A DNA stretch of 64,000 bases from Membranipora membranacea (lineage: Eukaryota > Bryozoa > Gymnolaemata > Cheilostomatida > Membraniporidae): contig OU612067.1 of assembly GCA_914767715.1 (NCBI GenBank), positions 2,480,001-2,544,000 on the forward strand. The letters are read 5' to 3'. The translations under genes were made by a program, and so were the position numbers. Below are positions 42,601 to 53,214 of this stretch, piece after piece. Each line of letters starts with the position of its first letter. Positions within the stretch are counted from its first letter, which is position 1. Below the pieces are notes generated by a model. The model was not told the DNA's origin and ran no database searches. It was given only the letters and a program-made list of their open reading frames with translations.

Positions 42601-45600
42601 TGTGCTCACCTTATGAGTTGTGCTACTCAAACTCTGCAATCACATTCATACATACCTTAGTCAGTTTTTGGTGTAATATCAGCATGATATCTCAATTATA
42701 GAGTAAATGACCAACCTTATAAAAAGTGATTAAGTGAAAAACGCTGCCGAGAAAAGGGAAAGTGATGAAAAAATGATGAAAATGTCCAAAATCTGAAAGA
42801 GCATGTCATAACTAGTGGATCTACAACTTAACATGGGTCTGCTATCATAAATATATAACTATCATTGAAACGACACTACTTTTTCAATTTTGCAGACACC
42901 TCGAAAACTGACTTCGAATGTTCGTATCGATCTGATTTTTTCATGGTGGTTTTGTATTGACTCCATCAATGACCGTAAAAACATTTTCAGCACTACGCAC
43001 CTTGCTGATGATACTTGAATGAGTTTACTTTTGCTTTACGAGCTATATAAGTTTATGAAGACGATTTTTATGATACTATAAAGGAAACCTAAGAATACGC
43101 ACTATTTAAAAAACAATACACTCAGAGCATTAAAAACTGGTGTTATGCGATGGGAGGGTCAATACACAGTCACCATAAAAAAATCAGATCAATACGAACA
43201 TTCGAAGCCTGTTTTTAGGCAGCAGCATAATTGAAAAAGTAGTTTCGATTTAGTGATAGTTATACACAGGTGATAAAAGGGGTATTGCAACCATTGTTGG
43301 CCGCATCTCAGCTTTTTATGATAGCAGACCCATGTAAAGTTGTAGATCCACTAATTATGACATGCTCTTTCAGATTTCTGATGTTTTGAAAACATATCAT
43401 CATTTTTTGATTACTTTTCCTTTTACCGGCAGCGTTTTTGGCAATTAGCAGCCCATTGTGCAACTTAGTGTAAGGTACATTGTTACCATTGCGATCAGCG
43501 TGAAAAACTGTACCAGAAACAACTGACAAACCTTATCTATCCGAAAGTGCAAATGAAAGTGACAAGATAGGCAGGGGCTGCCACCGGACTATTCTAAAAA
43601 CTGACAATTTAATTTTGTGTGATTTCTTTGGTTATGTTCTGAAAATTAAAATAATTACTCACACTGTATCACTACCTGATAGTAGTATAAGTCTAAGCAT
43701 ATAGACTGTATATGTAGTAGTCTAAGTCTAAGCACATAGACTGTATATGTAGTAGTATAAGTCTAAGCACATAGACTGTATATGTAGTAGTACTAACCTT
43801 CAGCAGCCTCGGAGCTAAGCTGTAGTACAGACTCATCCATAGATAAGAATCTGTGTATGAGAGCGGCAGCTTTCTCATATGACTCATCGTGTAACGCTGT
43901 CTGTACTCCCTCTGTACATAACTTCAGATCTAATATATCCTCTACTCTCAGAGAGGCAGCTAATACTCTGCTCTGTATGATTCATATATTGAATATGTGG
44001 TGATAGGGTGATAAGAGTGACCCAAGGTGGAGCTAGGAAAACACATGAACACTTCTGCACACTCGAACCTGCTGATAAGCTTGGATTCTTTTTTACAGCG
44101 GGCTGTACATGTTGGAAGGTTAACTCAGATTCCCAATAAAAATAGGAAAAAAATTGTGCTATATTTAAAACTTTAAGTTCTGAGTTAAACTGATTTTTAT
44201 CTTAAACGACATAATAAGTATCTTAGTCAAGTAACATTAAGAATCATAAATAAGGAGTATTTATCAGTGTTCATTATGGAGGTGGACTTACCTTGGCTAG
44301 ATCTAGCTGTCTGACTTTACTGCTCACATTGTCTGCCAGCTCAGAAGTAAAAGATATCATCCCTGTCAGCTGTTTGGCATCATTCTGTATCAGGTTCAGA
44401 TTGGGCCTGTCATTTCATAAAACAGACATATATCTTTGAGACAAGCATGACATTCCGTGTGGTCTCGTGTTGGTGTCCAGCTAGGTTTGTTGCACAGATT
44501 GAAATTCACACATAGCTTGGGATTGAACCACATTTTCAGTTTCACACACCACAGACCAACAAAACTTGTTATAATGTGTACTCTTTCTCATACATGTAGC
44601 TTACATGACTTTGTGTAGAGATGTAAGTCTTCCTTCCAGCGTTCCTCTCTCTTTGAGTAAAGCATCCAGCTCCTGAGTGACCTCATCCTAAGAAAATAAA
44701 ATCTAAACTATAACTGCTGAAATAGCAAATTCATACACATCAAGCGTGAGAATGTAACATTAACAGGCAACAAGTCGGGTATCACAACACAACCCCCCAG
44801 TATTATCGCTTCAATGCTTTTACTTAGCTTTACCCTCCAACAAGTCATGGTGCTTTGTTAGACGGGCTCTGTTTCAGCTTAATCAAACTGAAACAGACTG
44901 GAGTCAAACTGGAGTCTTCCCCTAGCATCTTAGCATCAGCCTTTTTCGATATATATATATACATGTCAGTTGTGTATGTTATAGCTGGACTAAGAGACAT
45001 AAGGTCTACAGCCACTTTCTTCGGTTCACCTGAATGTGAGCTCAATGATTTGCCGAAGAGAAAGAAAATAAGTAGAGCAAAGAGTTTACCTTTGAATACA
45101 TACATTCGAACTCAGTTAATAATGTCGGTCAGTATTATCAGTTTTACAATCAGCATTGCTAGTCTGGTTAGTAGACAATAATTCGCTCCAGCTAAGTTAC
45201 ATTCTCTAAATGAATTATAATTGAGCTAGCAGTCTAATCGCGAATCAAATCACAGAGACACTGCCGCTGTAGACATTGCTGAGGTAAAAGCCTGTAGGGT
45301 TTGTTACTGGTATGAAGAGCTTTGAGGTCAAAATACAGTTAGAGAAGATGAAAAATAGAAAGGCAACTGGACCAGATGAATTCCCAATAAAGGTAGTGAA
45401 GAGTCTTGGGCAGACAGGTTTGACCTGGATGACAGCTGTACTACAAGATGTACAGGAAAATGGGATACCACCAGGATGGAGAAGAAGCAAAATCACACCT
45501 TTGTATAAGCAAAAGGGAGATCCTCTAAACTGTTCAAACTATAGAGGGATAAAACTCCTCAGTCACTGTCTAAAGCTCTGGGAGCGAGTGATAGAGTCGA

Positions 45601-47592
45601 GAATAAGGGAAATGAGTAATATCAGTGGCAGGCAGTATGGCTTCCAGAAAGGGAAGTCAACACCACAGCCCACGTTTGTTTGAGAGTACTCCAGGAAAAG
45701 ATGAGGGAACATCAAAAGGACTTACATATGGTTTTCGTCGACCTAGAAGGCGTATGATACAGTACCTAGAGACCTAATCTGGTACTGTCTGAGGAAGCGT
45801 GGAGTTCCTGAGACATATGTGAGTGTAATCAAAGACATGTACAAGGACTGCAAAACATCAGTTGTGACAAGTGTAGGTGAAACAGATGAGATTGAGTTAG
45901 AAGTAGGATTACATCAAGGATCTGCACTTAGCCCTTTCCTTTTCATATTGATCTCGGATGTCATCACCGAGGAGATTCAGTAGGACACGCCGTGGGCAAT
46001 GCTGTTTGCTGACGACCTTGTTCTTTGCGATGATACTAGGGAGAGGATGGAAGAGAGACTGGAGAACTGGAGGGGGTGTTTAGAAGATGCAGGATTAAAA
46101 GTAAATAGGCCAAAGACAGAACATCTACCGCCAGCCGGAAACTTACAAAGGATAGAAATGAAGAAGTATGATGGAGAAGGTTCAACTGATCCGCCGCAGG
46201 TATCAGCATTCAAATACCTGGGAACCACAATAGATCAAGAGGAAGGATGCGGAATAGAAATTGCAAAGAGGATAGAGAAGGCATGGAATAGATGGAGAGA
46301 GCTGACAGGAGTGCTTTGCGATAAGAAAATTCCCACCAAGCTCAAGGTTCTATTGTACAAGACAGCAATAAAACCTACACTGATGTATGGAAATGAGATC
46401 TGGCCACTGACTCAAAGACAAGATAAGTGCAACTGAGATGAGGATGCTCCGACACATTTATAATATAGACTGGGAAGAGCATAAAACAAATGAGAGTATA
46501 AGGGAGGAGGCCAAAATAGAATCAATTGCAATAGGTATGAGGAGGAGACGTCTTCAATGGTATGGGCATGTACGCAGGAGAGAAAGGGAGGAAGATATTA
46601 GAATGGTGGCTGGGATGAGAATACAGGGAAAGAGAAAGAGAGGGAGGCCAAAGAAAAGATGGATGGATACAGCAAAGGATGACATGCTGAGATGGGGCCT
46701 CTCAGATGAAGATGTTGATGATGGAATCAGATGGCATTCTCTGATAGAACTTGGTGCCCTGCAGGACCGCCACCCATCCCGGAACACGGTGGACTAGGTG
46801 AGAAATGTAGAGCTTTGGGGCTAAACATGTATAATATCATTGATAAATTTATCATTATGCTCAGATAAATATTTATTTATCAAGGGATTGTTTCATCATT
46901 TTTGAGACGGGAGAGTATAATACTCTTTTAGGAACAAGAACAGGGACCCCCAGTATACAGCCTCATCTCAGATGATGCAAAACGTGTATTAATAATCTAA
47001 CTTATCATCAAGACTAGAGTAGAGGTGTGCATGTTACTGTTATGCAGTATCATTTGATTTCTGCTAGTACCTACAGCTAGTTGAGTTACTAGCAGTAGTC
47101 TACTGCTAGTTATTAGCAGAAATGATAGATTTAAAATTTTAAGTTAGTTACTTTACTAGTTAGCAGTGGATGTGGTTGTTTGTAGTTGTACTAACTAAGT
47201 AATGACAACTGATACCTAGGAAGAAACACAGCAGCATATATGGCCCAGTACTTGCTTACTTGTAGTAAGTAAGTTGAGTAGGCCTTAGTAAGTGTGTAAG
47301 TAAGGTATATAGTATTAGTAAGTAGGCCTATATGTATGTATGTATAGATAGTCAGTTAGTAAGTCAAGTGATAAGATAAAGTAAAGATCATCATGCAGGG
47401 AGGGAGAATGGATTAAATAATATTTCATTCAGCATGGGTACAGCTACAGAGCATTGGCTGAAAATCAATGATGCTTACCTCTTGCTTTGTCAGTGCCTCA
47501 ATCTCAGCCCTGATCTCCTCCATTGTTGATAGATTCTCCATGTTTTCTGTGAGTGTATACGTTGCATCTCTCTCCTTCATGGGGGCTGCCAT
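33645..47592 (-). CDS. COG4: Conserved oligomeric Golgi complex subunit 4 (17 coding exons, 756 aa)
   Basis: COG4 is a lobe A subunit of the COG tether, a peripheral Golgi complex that captures retrograde vesicles and supports glycosylation. Minus-strand exons in transcript order: 47592-47479, 44687-44605, 44406-44292, 43972-43798, 41990-41797, 41414-41258, 40949-40790, 40442-40346, 40128-40023, 39058-38923, 38258-38042, 37822-37703, 37251-37105, 36856-36671, 36302-36174, 35531-35440 and 33687-33645. All junctions are GT-AG and the phases give one frame of 757 codons. Family landmarks include [78 protein letters not shown] and [16 protein letters not shown]. Arg700 and Glu735 correspond to human Arg729 and Glu764, the salt bridge of the C-terminal domain, and both are conserved. 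Human COG4 is about 785 aa, so the protein is complete. The last exon encodes only 14 residues and lies 1.75 kb beyond the previous one. Confidence 0.96.
33688..35439 (-). other. Last COG4 intron (1.75 kb)
   Basis: Intron between the exon ending in QVLAL and the 43 bp terminal coding exon. Several short plus-strand reading frames (34346-34552, 34996-35196, 35193-35420) occur here without recognisable motifs. No repeats with clear borders were seen. Confidence 0.65.
42478..43515. mobile_element. Fold-back (inverted-repeat) element, about 1 kb
   Basis: The left arm (about 42478-42965) and right arm (about 43149-43515) are diverged reverse complements around a spacer of roughly 180 bp. Matching landmarks include GTCGCAATG with GTACCTTACAC at the outer left against its complement at the outer right, GTGGATCTACAACTT against its near complement at 43344-43358, and GAATGTTCGTAT against ATACGAACATTC. 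The arms differ in length and carry small gaps, so the element is old. There is no coding capacity. It is probably a non-autonomous fold-back or MITE-like element. I could not define a target-site duplication. Confidence 0.7.
43691..43795. repeat. 35 bp tandem array beside the COG4 exon 4 donor
   Basis: Three 35 bp copies start GTCTAAGCAYATAGACTG and end TATATGTAGTAGTNTAA. Copies two and three are nearly identical. The array ends at 43795, directly next to the complement of the GT donor at 43796-43797. Confidence 0.9.
44688..47478 (-). other. First COG4 intron (2.8 kb)
   Basis: Intron between the first and second coding exons. It is largely occupied by the antisense RTE remnant (45240-46800). 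At 44900-45180 there is a plus-strand open stretch of unknown origin. Near 47240-47345 is a degenerate AGTA/GTAAG/TATG simple repeat. Confidence 0.75.
45240..46800 (+). mobile_element. Degenerate non-LTR retrotransposon, RTE-type reverse transcriptase
   Basis: A reverse-transcriptase coding remnant lies antisense within COG4 intron 1. Motifs in order: [12 protein letters not shown] (45348-45383), [19 protein letters not shown] (about 45538-45594), [10 protein letters not shown] (near 45907-45936), the catalytic FADDLVL (46002-46022), LKYLG-like FKYLGTTI, and the C-terminal MRMLRHIYN...LQWYGHVRR...GRPKKRWMD tail known from RTE-clade elements. It is dead: frameshifts near 45670, near 45750 and near 46430, and an in-frame stop near 45973, break the frame. 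The N-terminal endonuclease is missing, which fits 5' truncation during insertion. The lesions mean no active protein is made here. Confidence 0.9.
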
Positions 47593-48674
47593 ATTGTTAG
47601 GTCGATTTATGGATCGATCTACGAACTCTTAAGGAACATGATAAGGTTCGAACTCTGAGACCATCATATAAAAATGAGCTCGCGCCTCTACACTTCCTTT
47701 CCACTCCAAGTTGCATGGCGATGAGATGCTAGGTAAGAATAAATCCATCAATTATTCACTCATATTCACCCATCACAACCTTTCTTCAGTGATGGCACCT
47801 AGGAAGAGACATAATGCTGTATTTAAAGGGTTTATTTTGCAGCTTTAACCACCTAATTGGTAATAACAAGGAGTTACCCCTTGGTAGTAATAGTTTTGAC
47901 ATGCGTTTGCAATGCAACAGATTCAATCGGCTTTTTACGATCGTCCTTCATCATAAGGAAAAGAAGTGCACATACTTTTTCTAGACCTCCAGCGGCTTGA
48001 AGCCACTCTTCCCTTGACTTCTTCATAGACCTAGCTGCAAACTTCATTTAGTTGTGACAATATAAATAAAATTCATGGCCTTGAATTGATTTGATAATTA
48101 ACAGCAACTGATGATTTGCATCACCATCTGCACACTGATGATATTTGCAACCACTGAATCAACCTTGTCTGATGCTGTTTAGTGTTACAAATGTGAGCCC
48201 AACATTGCCAATCTTTCTGAGTGTTTTATGTGAATTGTTTCTTGTACGTTTTAGCATCTTACTGAGACGAACATGGCCTGCAAAAACCGAATGTCAGTGC
48301 AAACACACCATGGAGGAATAAAATTAGGTAATTATTTTCAATAGTAAAAATGCAGCGGACAATAGAATAATATGTTCTGTAGTGACCTTGTGACACTGTC
48401 CATTATCAGTTTTGTAACTATTGAGCTATGATGAGAAACCATGCACCACTCTTAGAGACTTTGCTGAAAAACCCTGATAACCACAATTGCTGAGCTCATA
48501 CAGCTTAAATGATTTTACTGTCCATGACATGATGGCAGGTCGTTTACTCTGCTTCCTTCCATTTTCATAGATGATGCTCTCTGCCAGGAAAGTAATTGAG
48601 GTGATACAGAGGAATGAAACTGGATAGGAGTTTCAGGTAAATAATTTTTCATACTAAATTTTAGAAATCTAAAA

Positions 48675-48763
48675 TTACCTTGACAATGTAATGATGAGAC
48701 GCATAGTTCACTTGAGTACTAATGAAAACACCCACCACCTTTCGACTGAAGACATTGCTGGAC
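48675..48763. repeat. 89 bp direct duplication, copy 1
   Basis: Matches 48931-49019 at 88 of 89 positions. On the minus strand each copy has an open frame (SRKVVGVFISTQVNYASHHY) bordered by AG on one side and GT on the other, as an exon would be. No gene around it could be rebuilt. Confidence 0.9.
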
Positions 48764-48930
48764 TTGCAGTTGGTTGACCAACAGAAATATGCTGTGTTGT
48801 TAATTTTGCCTCCTTGTTTTGTAGTAACAAAAGCTATGTGCGCAAGGTGATAGAAATACATGGCAATAAACCTGGATACCGACTTCACAGGTTTGTAAAT
48901 CCTTGGTACAAATATTTTGAGGGTTCAACT

Positions 48931-49019
48931 TTACCTTGGCAATGTAATGATGAGACGCATAGTTCACTTGAGTACTAATGAAAACACCCACCACCTTTCG
49001 ACTGAAGACATTGCTGGAC
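48931..49019. repeat. 89 bp direct duplication, copy 2
   Basis: Second copy, 256 bp downstream of the first. On the minus strand the one difference changes an Ala codon to a Val codon in the shared frame. The sequence between the copies is unrelated to them. Confidence 0.9.
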
Positions 49020-49086
49020 AAACAAAGCTTGATTTATATGCCTCATTATACATATTCCATCAGTATTTTACTCTTCTATTGCATAG

Positions 49087-50544
49087 AGCGAGTGAATTGT
49101 GAAAATGCTAAAAAGAGAGGAAGATATTTTCAAGCTGATACATGACTCGGCAACCGAAGGTAAGAGTATTATTATATTGGGTGAAGGTAAATGTATTATG
49201 TTATGCTATTTTGTTCTAATGGTGTTTTCTGTTGAAAAGGTTTATACAAATTATTATGTAAGGAGAGGAGATGATTGGTTCCACGGAACCCGTGTTTCAC
49301 CTGACTGCAAAGAAAGATTATAACCTTCTAACTGATCCTCTGTTATATGTTCCTAACTGATGGTTGATATTAAAACTGTTATGATGTTATTTGTGCATTA
49401 ATGTTGAATTATGGTTGCAGGTTAACGCAGATAGGAGTCTAGCCTATATTAATCTCGCTTTTCCCAGACACTATGGTACGTGGTTTTTACATGTCGTAGT
49501 TTTCTGCAGTACTTCTCGTTTGATGGGTTGACTAAAAAGGAATTCACCTGGAAGAGTATGATGAGTCAATATAACAGTTTGACGACGCTGACACATACTG
49601 ATCGATGATTTGTTATACTGATAATCTTCCTTTGATCTCCAAACCCCTTCACATCGTTGACTCCTGGCACGATTGTTATTAAACTTGTTTGTTTTACAGG
49701 TCGATGATTATGGTATGTCAGTCAAACAAAGATGGTATGGTGTCAAGTGAAGATAGTTATGCTGGTTCCACTGAGTTAATATCGAAAGGTAAATAGCAAA
49801 CTTGTAACAGGAGTCCTGTATACCACTTGCATCTTAATGTGACAGCAGTTGTGATGACTTCTTTACTACTTGATTCCTGAGAATTACCTTTCGGGTCTGA
49901 AGCTGCTTTACCATAACTAGATAAAAATTGAATGTGATTTGTGTCAAGAATACAACTGGGATGATCTATTCGTTTCAGATGAAAAGATTTTGGCATTGAG
50001 TTTGGTTGTGGTGGAGTTACAGACAAAAAAAGATGAGGTAAGCTGTTTGTGATGTCATGAGCACACATAAAATGCCTCTCCAATCAAGTTGGTAGCTAAG
50101 ATGAAAATGTTTGGGCCAATGAATTAATTTATGAGTTATTCCAAGAGGAAACTGAGCTACCCAGTTTATATCAACAATTCTCTTATAAACTACAATGATG
50201 GTAATACAATATGTTATATGTATATGTGTTGTAGAATGACAAATGGTGATGAGTTGTATGTTGTGGTTGCAGAATAAATCTTGCTTCAATATAAATCAGG
50301 TAAATCAGTCAACATGATATTGGTTTGTATGTGTACAGTGTAGATGGCTTATGTGATGATAAACAAGATATGATTGCATGATGATCAGAACTTTTTCATG
50401 TCTCGTTCGTCTGAAAAGCCTGTTAAAATTAAAATCATTCACTTAACATCAATGTGGCGTACATTTAAATGGCAAGTGTTTCCTTATTTATAGGCTTGTA
50501 TAAAGAAGATAAGAAGGCTGCACTGACAAAGATCTCTTGAAAAG
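49087..50544 (+). CDS. Possible small-protein gene built from very short exons
   Basis: I do not recognise a family. A series of short blocks each has a pyrimidine-rich AG acceptor and a good GT donor: 49087-49159, 49431-49475, 49700-49788, 49979-50037, 50273-50299 and 50494-50544. Using all but the 89 bp block at 49700-49788, the phases agree and give about 72 residues from the ATG at 49105 (MLKREEDIFKLIHDSATE) through EKILALSLVVVELQTKKDE to a stop (TGA) in the block at 50494. Including the 89 bp block shifts the frame, so it would act as a poison or alternative exon. A terminal noncoding exon may start at 50855, followed by AATAAA at 50981. There is no signal peptide or clear membrane segment. 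The short exons give little statistical support to the reading frame, so the transcript is better supported than the protein. Confidence 0.35.
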
Positions 50545-50854
50545 GTATGTTATCAGGAACATAACATTGGACCAGTTGTAAATGTCATGCAGCAAGTATT
50601 TATAACTTTTCAATTAAATATTGTGTTGGACAATTCGAAGCCATATTATTCGTGCAGGGATTTATCTCTGATCTATCCAGAGTTTTGTGGTCAAAATTAG
50701 TCCAAGAAAGAAGTGTAGGACAGGTCGCGTAGATGCAATATTCTTCTGCATCTGCGCATACCAATCCGACCGACACTTGCTCAAGTAATAATCATCTCAA
50801 ATTTGTCACCTTCATAATGGTCCAAGTTGTAAAAGTCCTTGATTATTTTTGCAG

Positions 50855-50986
50855 ATTCCTGAAAGTCATGGCAAGATGGGCATCTGTGACTCGACAGTGT
50901 AGTGGAGAAGGAATTCAATTAATTTCTGTTTTGACACTTTTTTATAATTGACTATAATATACTATTGAATATATGTTACAAATAAA
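50855..50986 (+). other. Probable 3' terminal noncoding exon with poly(A) signal
   Basis: A strong acceptor (GATTATTTTTGCAG) is followed by ATTCCTGAAAGTCATGGC and, 120 bp on, by AATAAA at 50981-50986. The acceptor and the sequence before it resemble 53700-53850 near the first membrane-protein gene, where a block starting ATTCCTGG is also followed by AATAAA (54074). Confidence 0.45.
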
Positions 50987-51639
50987 ATCATGTTGCAAAT
51001 TATTTCAACTTGTATTTCTGCAGATATTTTTATTTGAGATTTTCCAAAGAGTTGATGAATTTTGTCGAGCACACTCACAATAACAAATCCCTTGTATCAA
51101 GTAAATGGCTGTACAATTTGTTAAATGAGTGAATAACAAGCTGCAAACAGTAGACAAAACAACAAGCTGCAAACTCGATTAATGTGAAAAACCAACATGT
51201 GAGAAAGGTGATCGCAAAGATACATTACCCGTACCAACCCATGTTTTAAGGTAATGTCAAAGACCGATCCGAATATCAACATATCATATACCGTTGGAAA
51301 GCTGCCGAGCTACTGAAAATGAATACCTGAACAAAAACTTGATTCGATGACGTTGTGTCATTAAAGGAAGGAAATGAGGCCGAAAACACTGTTTTTGTCA
51401 AAGCAGATGGAGGAGTCAAATTAATTGCAAGAAATTTCAAAACAGGTGGAATGTATACTTAGCGATTGAGTTCATAGTAAAATTTGATTTTCTTTGATAT
51501 ACAACTAGTCTAAACTCACTTTTTACGTCACGCCATACAATGCATTTTTTTGGTGAAGCCGTGAAAATATGTGAAATTTCAATCATTAATTCAGAACAGA
51601 TCATAGGCTCGAAACAAAATTAATTATGATTTTCCCTTC

Positions 51640-52115
51640 ACTTCAAATGTCATATTGACTTTAAACAAATTAGCTTGCATATTGCGAGAACAGTGGACTT
51701 TCGAATGCGCCTGATATTTTTTGCATAACATCAAATGTGCACGCAGGAAATGCCAACAGATTTTTTCACTGCATCTTCGTTTTTCTTGAATTTAACGCAA
51801 AAAAATGGCCAAAAACACCTCAAAAGTCCCAAAAAACAGCTGTTTTTTGGCATTCTTTTGCGTTAAATTCAAGAAAAACGAAGATGCAGGGAAAAAATCT
51901 TTTGGCATTTCCTGTGTGCACCATGGCTAATGAAAGCGGCTTCGTATGTGAGAACTTTCAAAAAAACTTTGTTTAGCCACAATATTGGTCATTTAGACAG
52001 CACATTTGATGTTATGCAAAAGTTGCAAAAAATATTAGCTGTATTCGAGAGTCTACTGTTTTCGCAATATGCAAGCTAATTTGTTGAAGATTAATAGGTA
52101 TGGCATTTGAGGTGT
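51640..52115. mobile_element. Fold-back element, about 475 bp
   Basis: The left arm (about 51640-51815) and right arm (about 51842-52115) are reverse complements. The inner 44 bp (51771-51814 against 51843-51886) is almost perfect, and the outer ends share AAATTAGCTTGCATATTGCG with its complement at 52062-52081. The right arm has roughly 85 extra bases. The centre is a small hairpin (AAAAAACAGCTGTTTTTT). There is no coding capacity. It is a MITE-like or fold-back element between the small-exon gene and the membrane-protein genes. Confidence 0.75.
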
Positions 52116-53214
52116 ACTCTAAATTGACAACTCTGCATCAATGTTTTTAATTTAAAATAGCTTGCCCTGATATTGATCTTTGTTTGCCCAAAATTGTTGA
52201 ATTGTAACGTCTGATGGTAGATCTCTCCTAGGTGCGGGTTTCTGCTTTTTACAATAATGATTATAATTTTCAATCACTCTGACATGTCAGTTCACTTATC
52301 TCTTCGATCTTCATTTTAACTGATCATAAAGTAAAGTAAGTCAAAACCATCAATTAACGATATTCTGCCTTGTTTCCCCTTAACTAAGTCATCTTGGTTT
52401 ATTAATGTTTGTGGTGGGCTGTTAATGTTAAGAGATACTCTATAAAACGCACACACGACAGCAGCTTACAACTCTATAGATGACGATAAACAAGTGTGTT
52501 AGTGAAACTCTATCGTAGCAATTGAGCAGGTCATTTAATAGAATGAGTTCAGTGACCTTGAATTTATTGTGATAGCAATAAATTCCTTTTCAGATAAAGA
52601 GGGGATAAAGATTAATGGGTCAATTTTGTGGAAGCTCTTATCATTAATCGGTCAAGTTGGATATGTTTTGCAGCTGGATAGATTTTCACATTGTTTTGTG
52701 AGTTGACCTCAGATGCTTACAATTTGCTCACTGGTAGAATATTCGTATATATCCAGTAATTACACGGCACATGTGACCACTCAGGAATTAGCATTCTGCT
52801 CCCGTGGTTCAGTTTACCCTAAACCCAACTTTTCTACGGAAGGATAAACAGTTACTTTTGAGGTAGGTACAGTAGAATCTAGAATGTATACAGCAATTAG
52901 CGTAGATATATAACATTGATTTGACTGACACTTTGTGGCCCCTGTCAGGAATTCCCATTTATAAATCTAGAAGACTCCACACATCATTTACCAATTATTG
53001 GCTACTGTTATGCGTTTTGTGTCCTTAATTCAAGAAGGGAACCTGCAAGGTTTGGACATTGAAAACATATATAGATGAGATGAGGTTAAACTGTGGTACC
53101 AGCAATTTATCTCTGTATCACTATATAACCAAAGAGTTTACTCCGTGATAAAACTGAAGCTCAATTTTTGCAGAAAAACAGAGATTGAAGAAAAGATAGT
53201 CAACTAACCTAGAA
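52116..53214 (+). other. 5' region of the first membrane-protein gene
   Basis: From about 52650 this region is homologous to 55070-55980 upstream of the second gene (shared CACATTGTTTTGT, GTTGACCT, GCTCACTGGTAGA-like blocks). A shared acceptor (53174 and 55946) introduces a short leader exon before each ATG. It therefore probably holds the promoter, leader exon and leader intron. Confidence 0.5.
52441..52447 (+). promoter_or_regulatory. Candidate TATA box upstream of the first membrane-protein gene
   Basis: TATAAAA followed about 30 bp later by CAGCAGCTTACAACT, a plausible start-site context. It lies 770 bp before the ATG at 53215, and a 5' leader intron would be needed (acceptor TTTTTGCAG before 53174). 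In AT-rich sequence such motifs arise by chance. Confidence 0.25.

Larger units (their letters stand above)
41991..43797 (-). other. COG4 intron with fold-back element and 35 bp array
   Basis: This intron between coding exons 4 and 5 contains a 1 kb inverted repeat (42478-43515) and a 35 bp tandem array (43691-43795) that ends next to the exon 4 donor. Together they fill most of it. Confidence 0.8.
47593..49086. other. COG4 upstream flank
   Basis: Contains the COG4 promoter and 5' leader on the minus strand; no TATA box is evident within 150 bp of the ATG. Farther out is a nearly perfect 89 bp direct duplication (48675-48763 and 48931-49019). No complete gene is supported. Confidence 0.55.

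Noticed and set aside
44855-45181. 108-codon plus-strand frame in COG4 intron 1
   Set aside because: Low-complexity AT repeats inside, no motif, and it precedes the truncated LINE without belonging to its known coding region.
47645-47655. B-box-like GGTTCGAACTC upstream of COG4
   Set aside because: No A box at the right distance and no foldable tRNA arms around it.
49421-49430. Upstream acceptor for the second small exon (exon from 49421)
   Set aside because: In the frame coming from the ATG at 49105 it creates an immediate stop; the acceptor 10 bp downstream keeps the frame open.
51737-51976. 79-codon plus-strand frame at 51.8 kb
   Set aside because: It spans the centre of a fold-back element, so its two halves are antisense to each other; not a gene.
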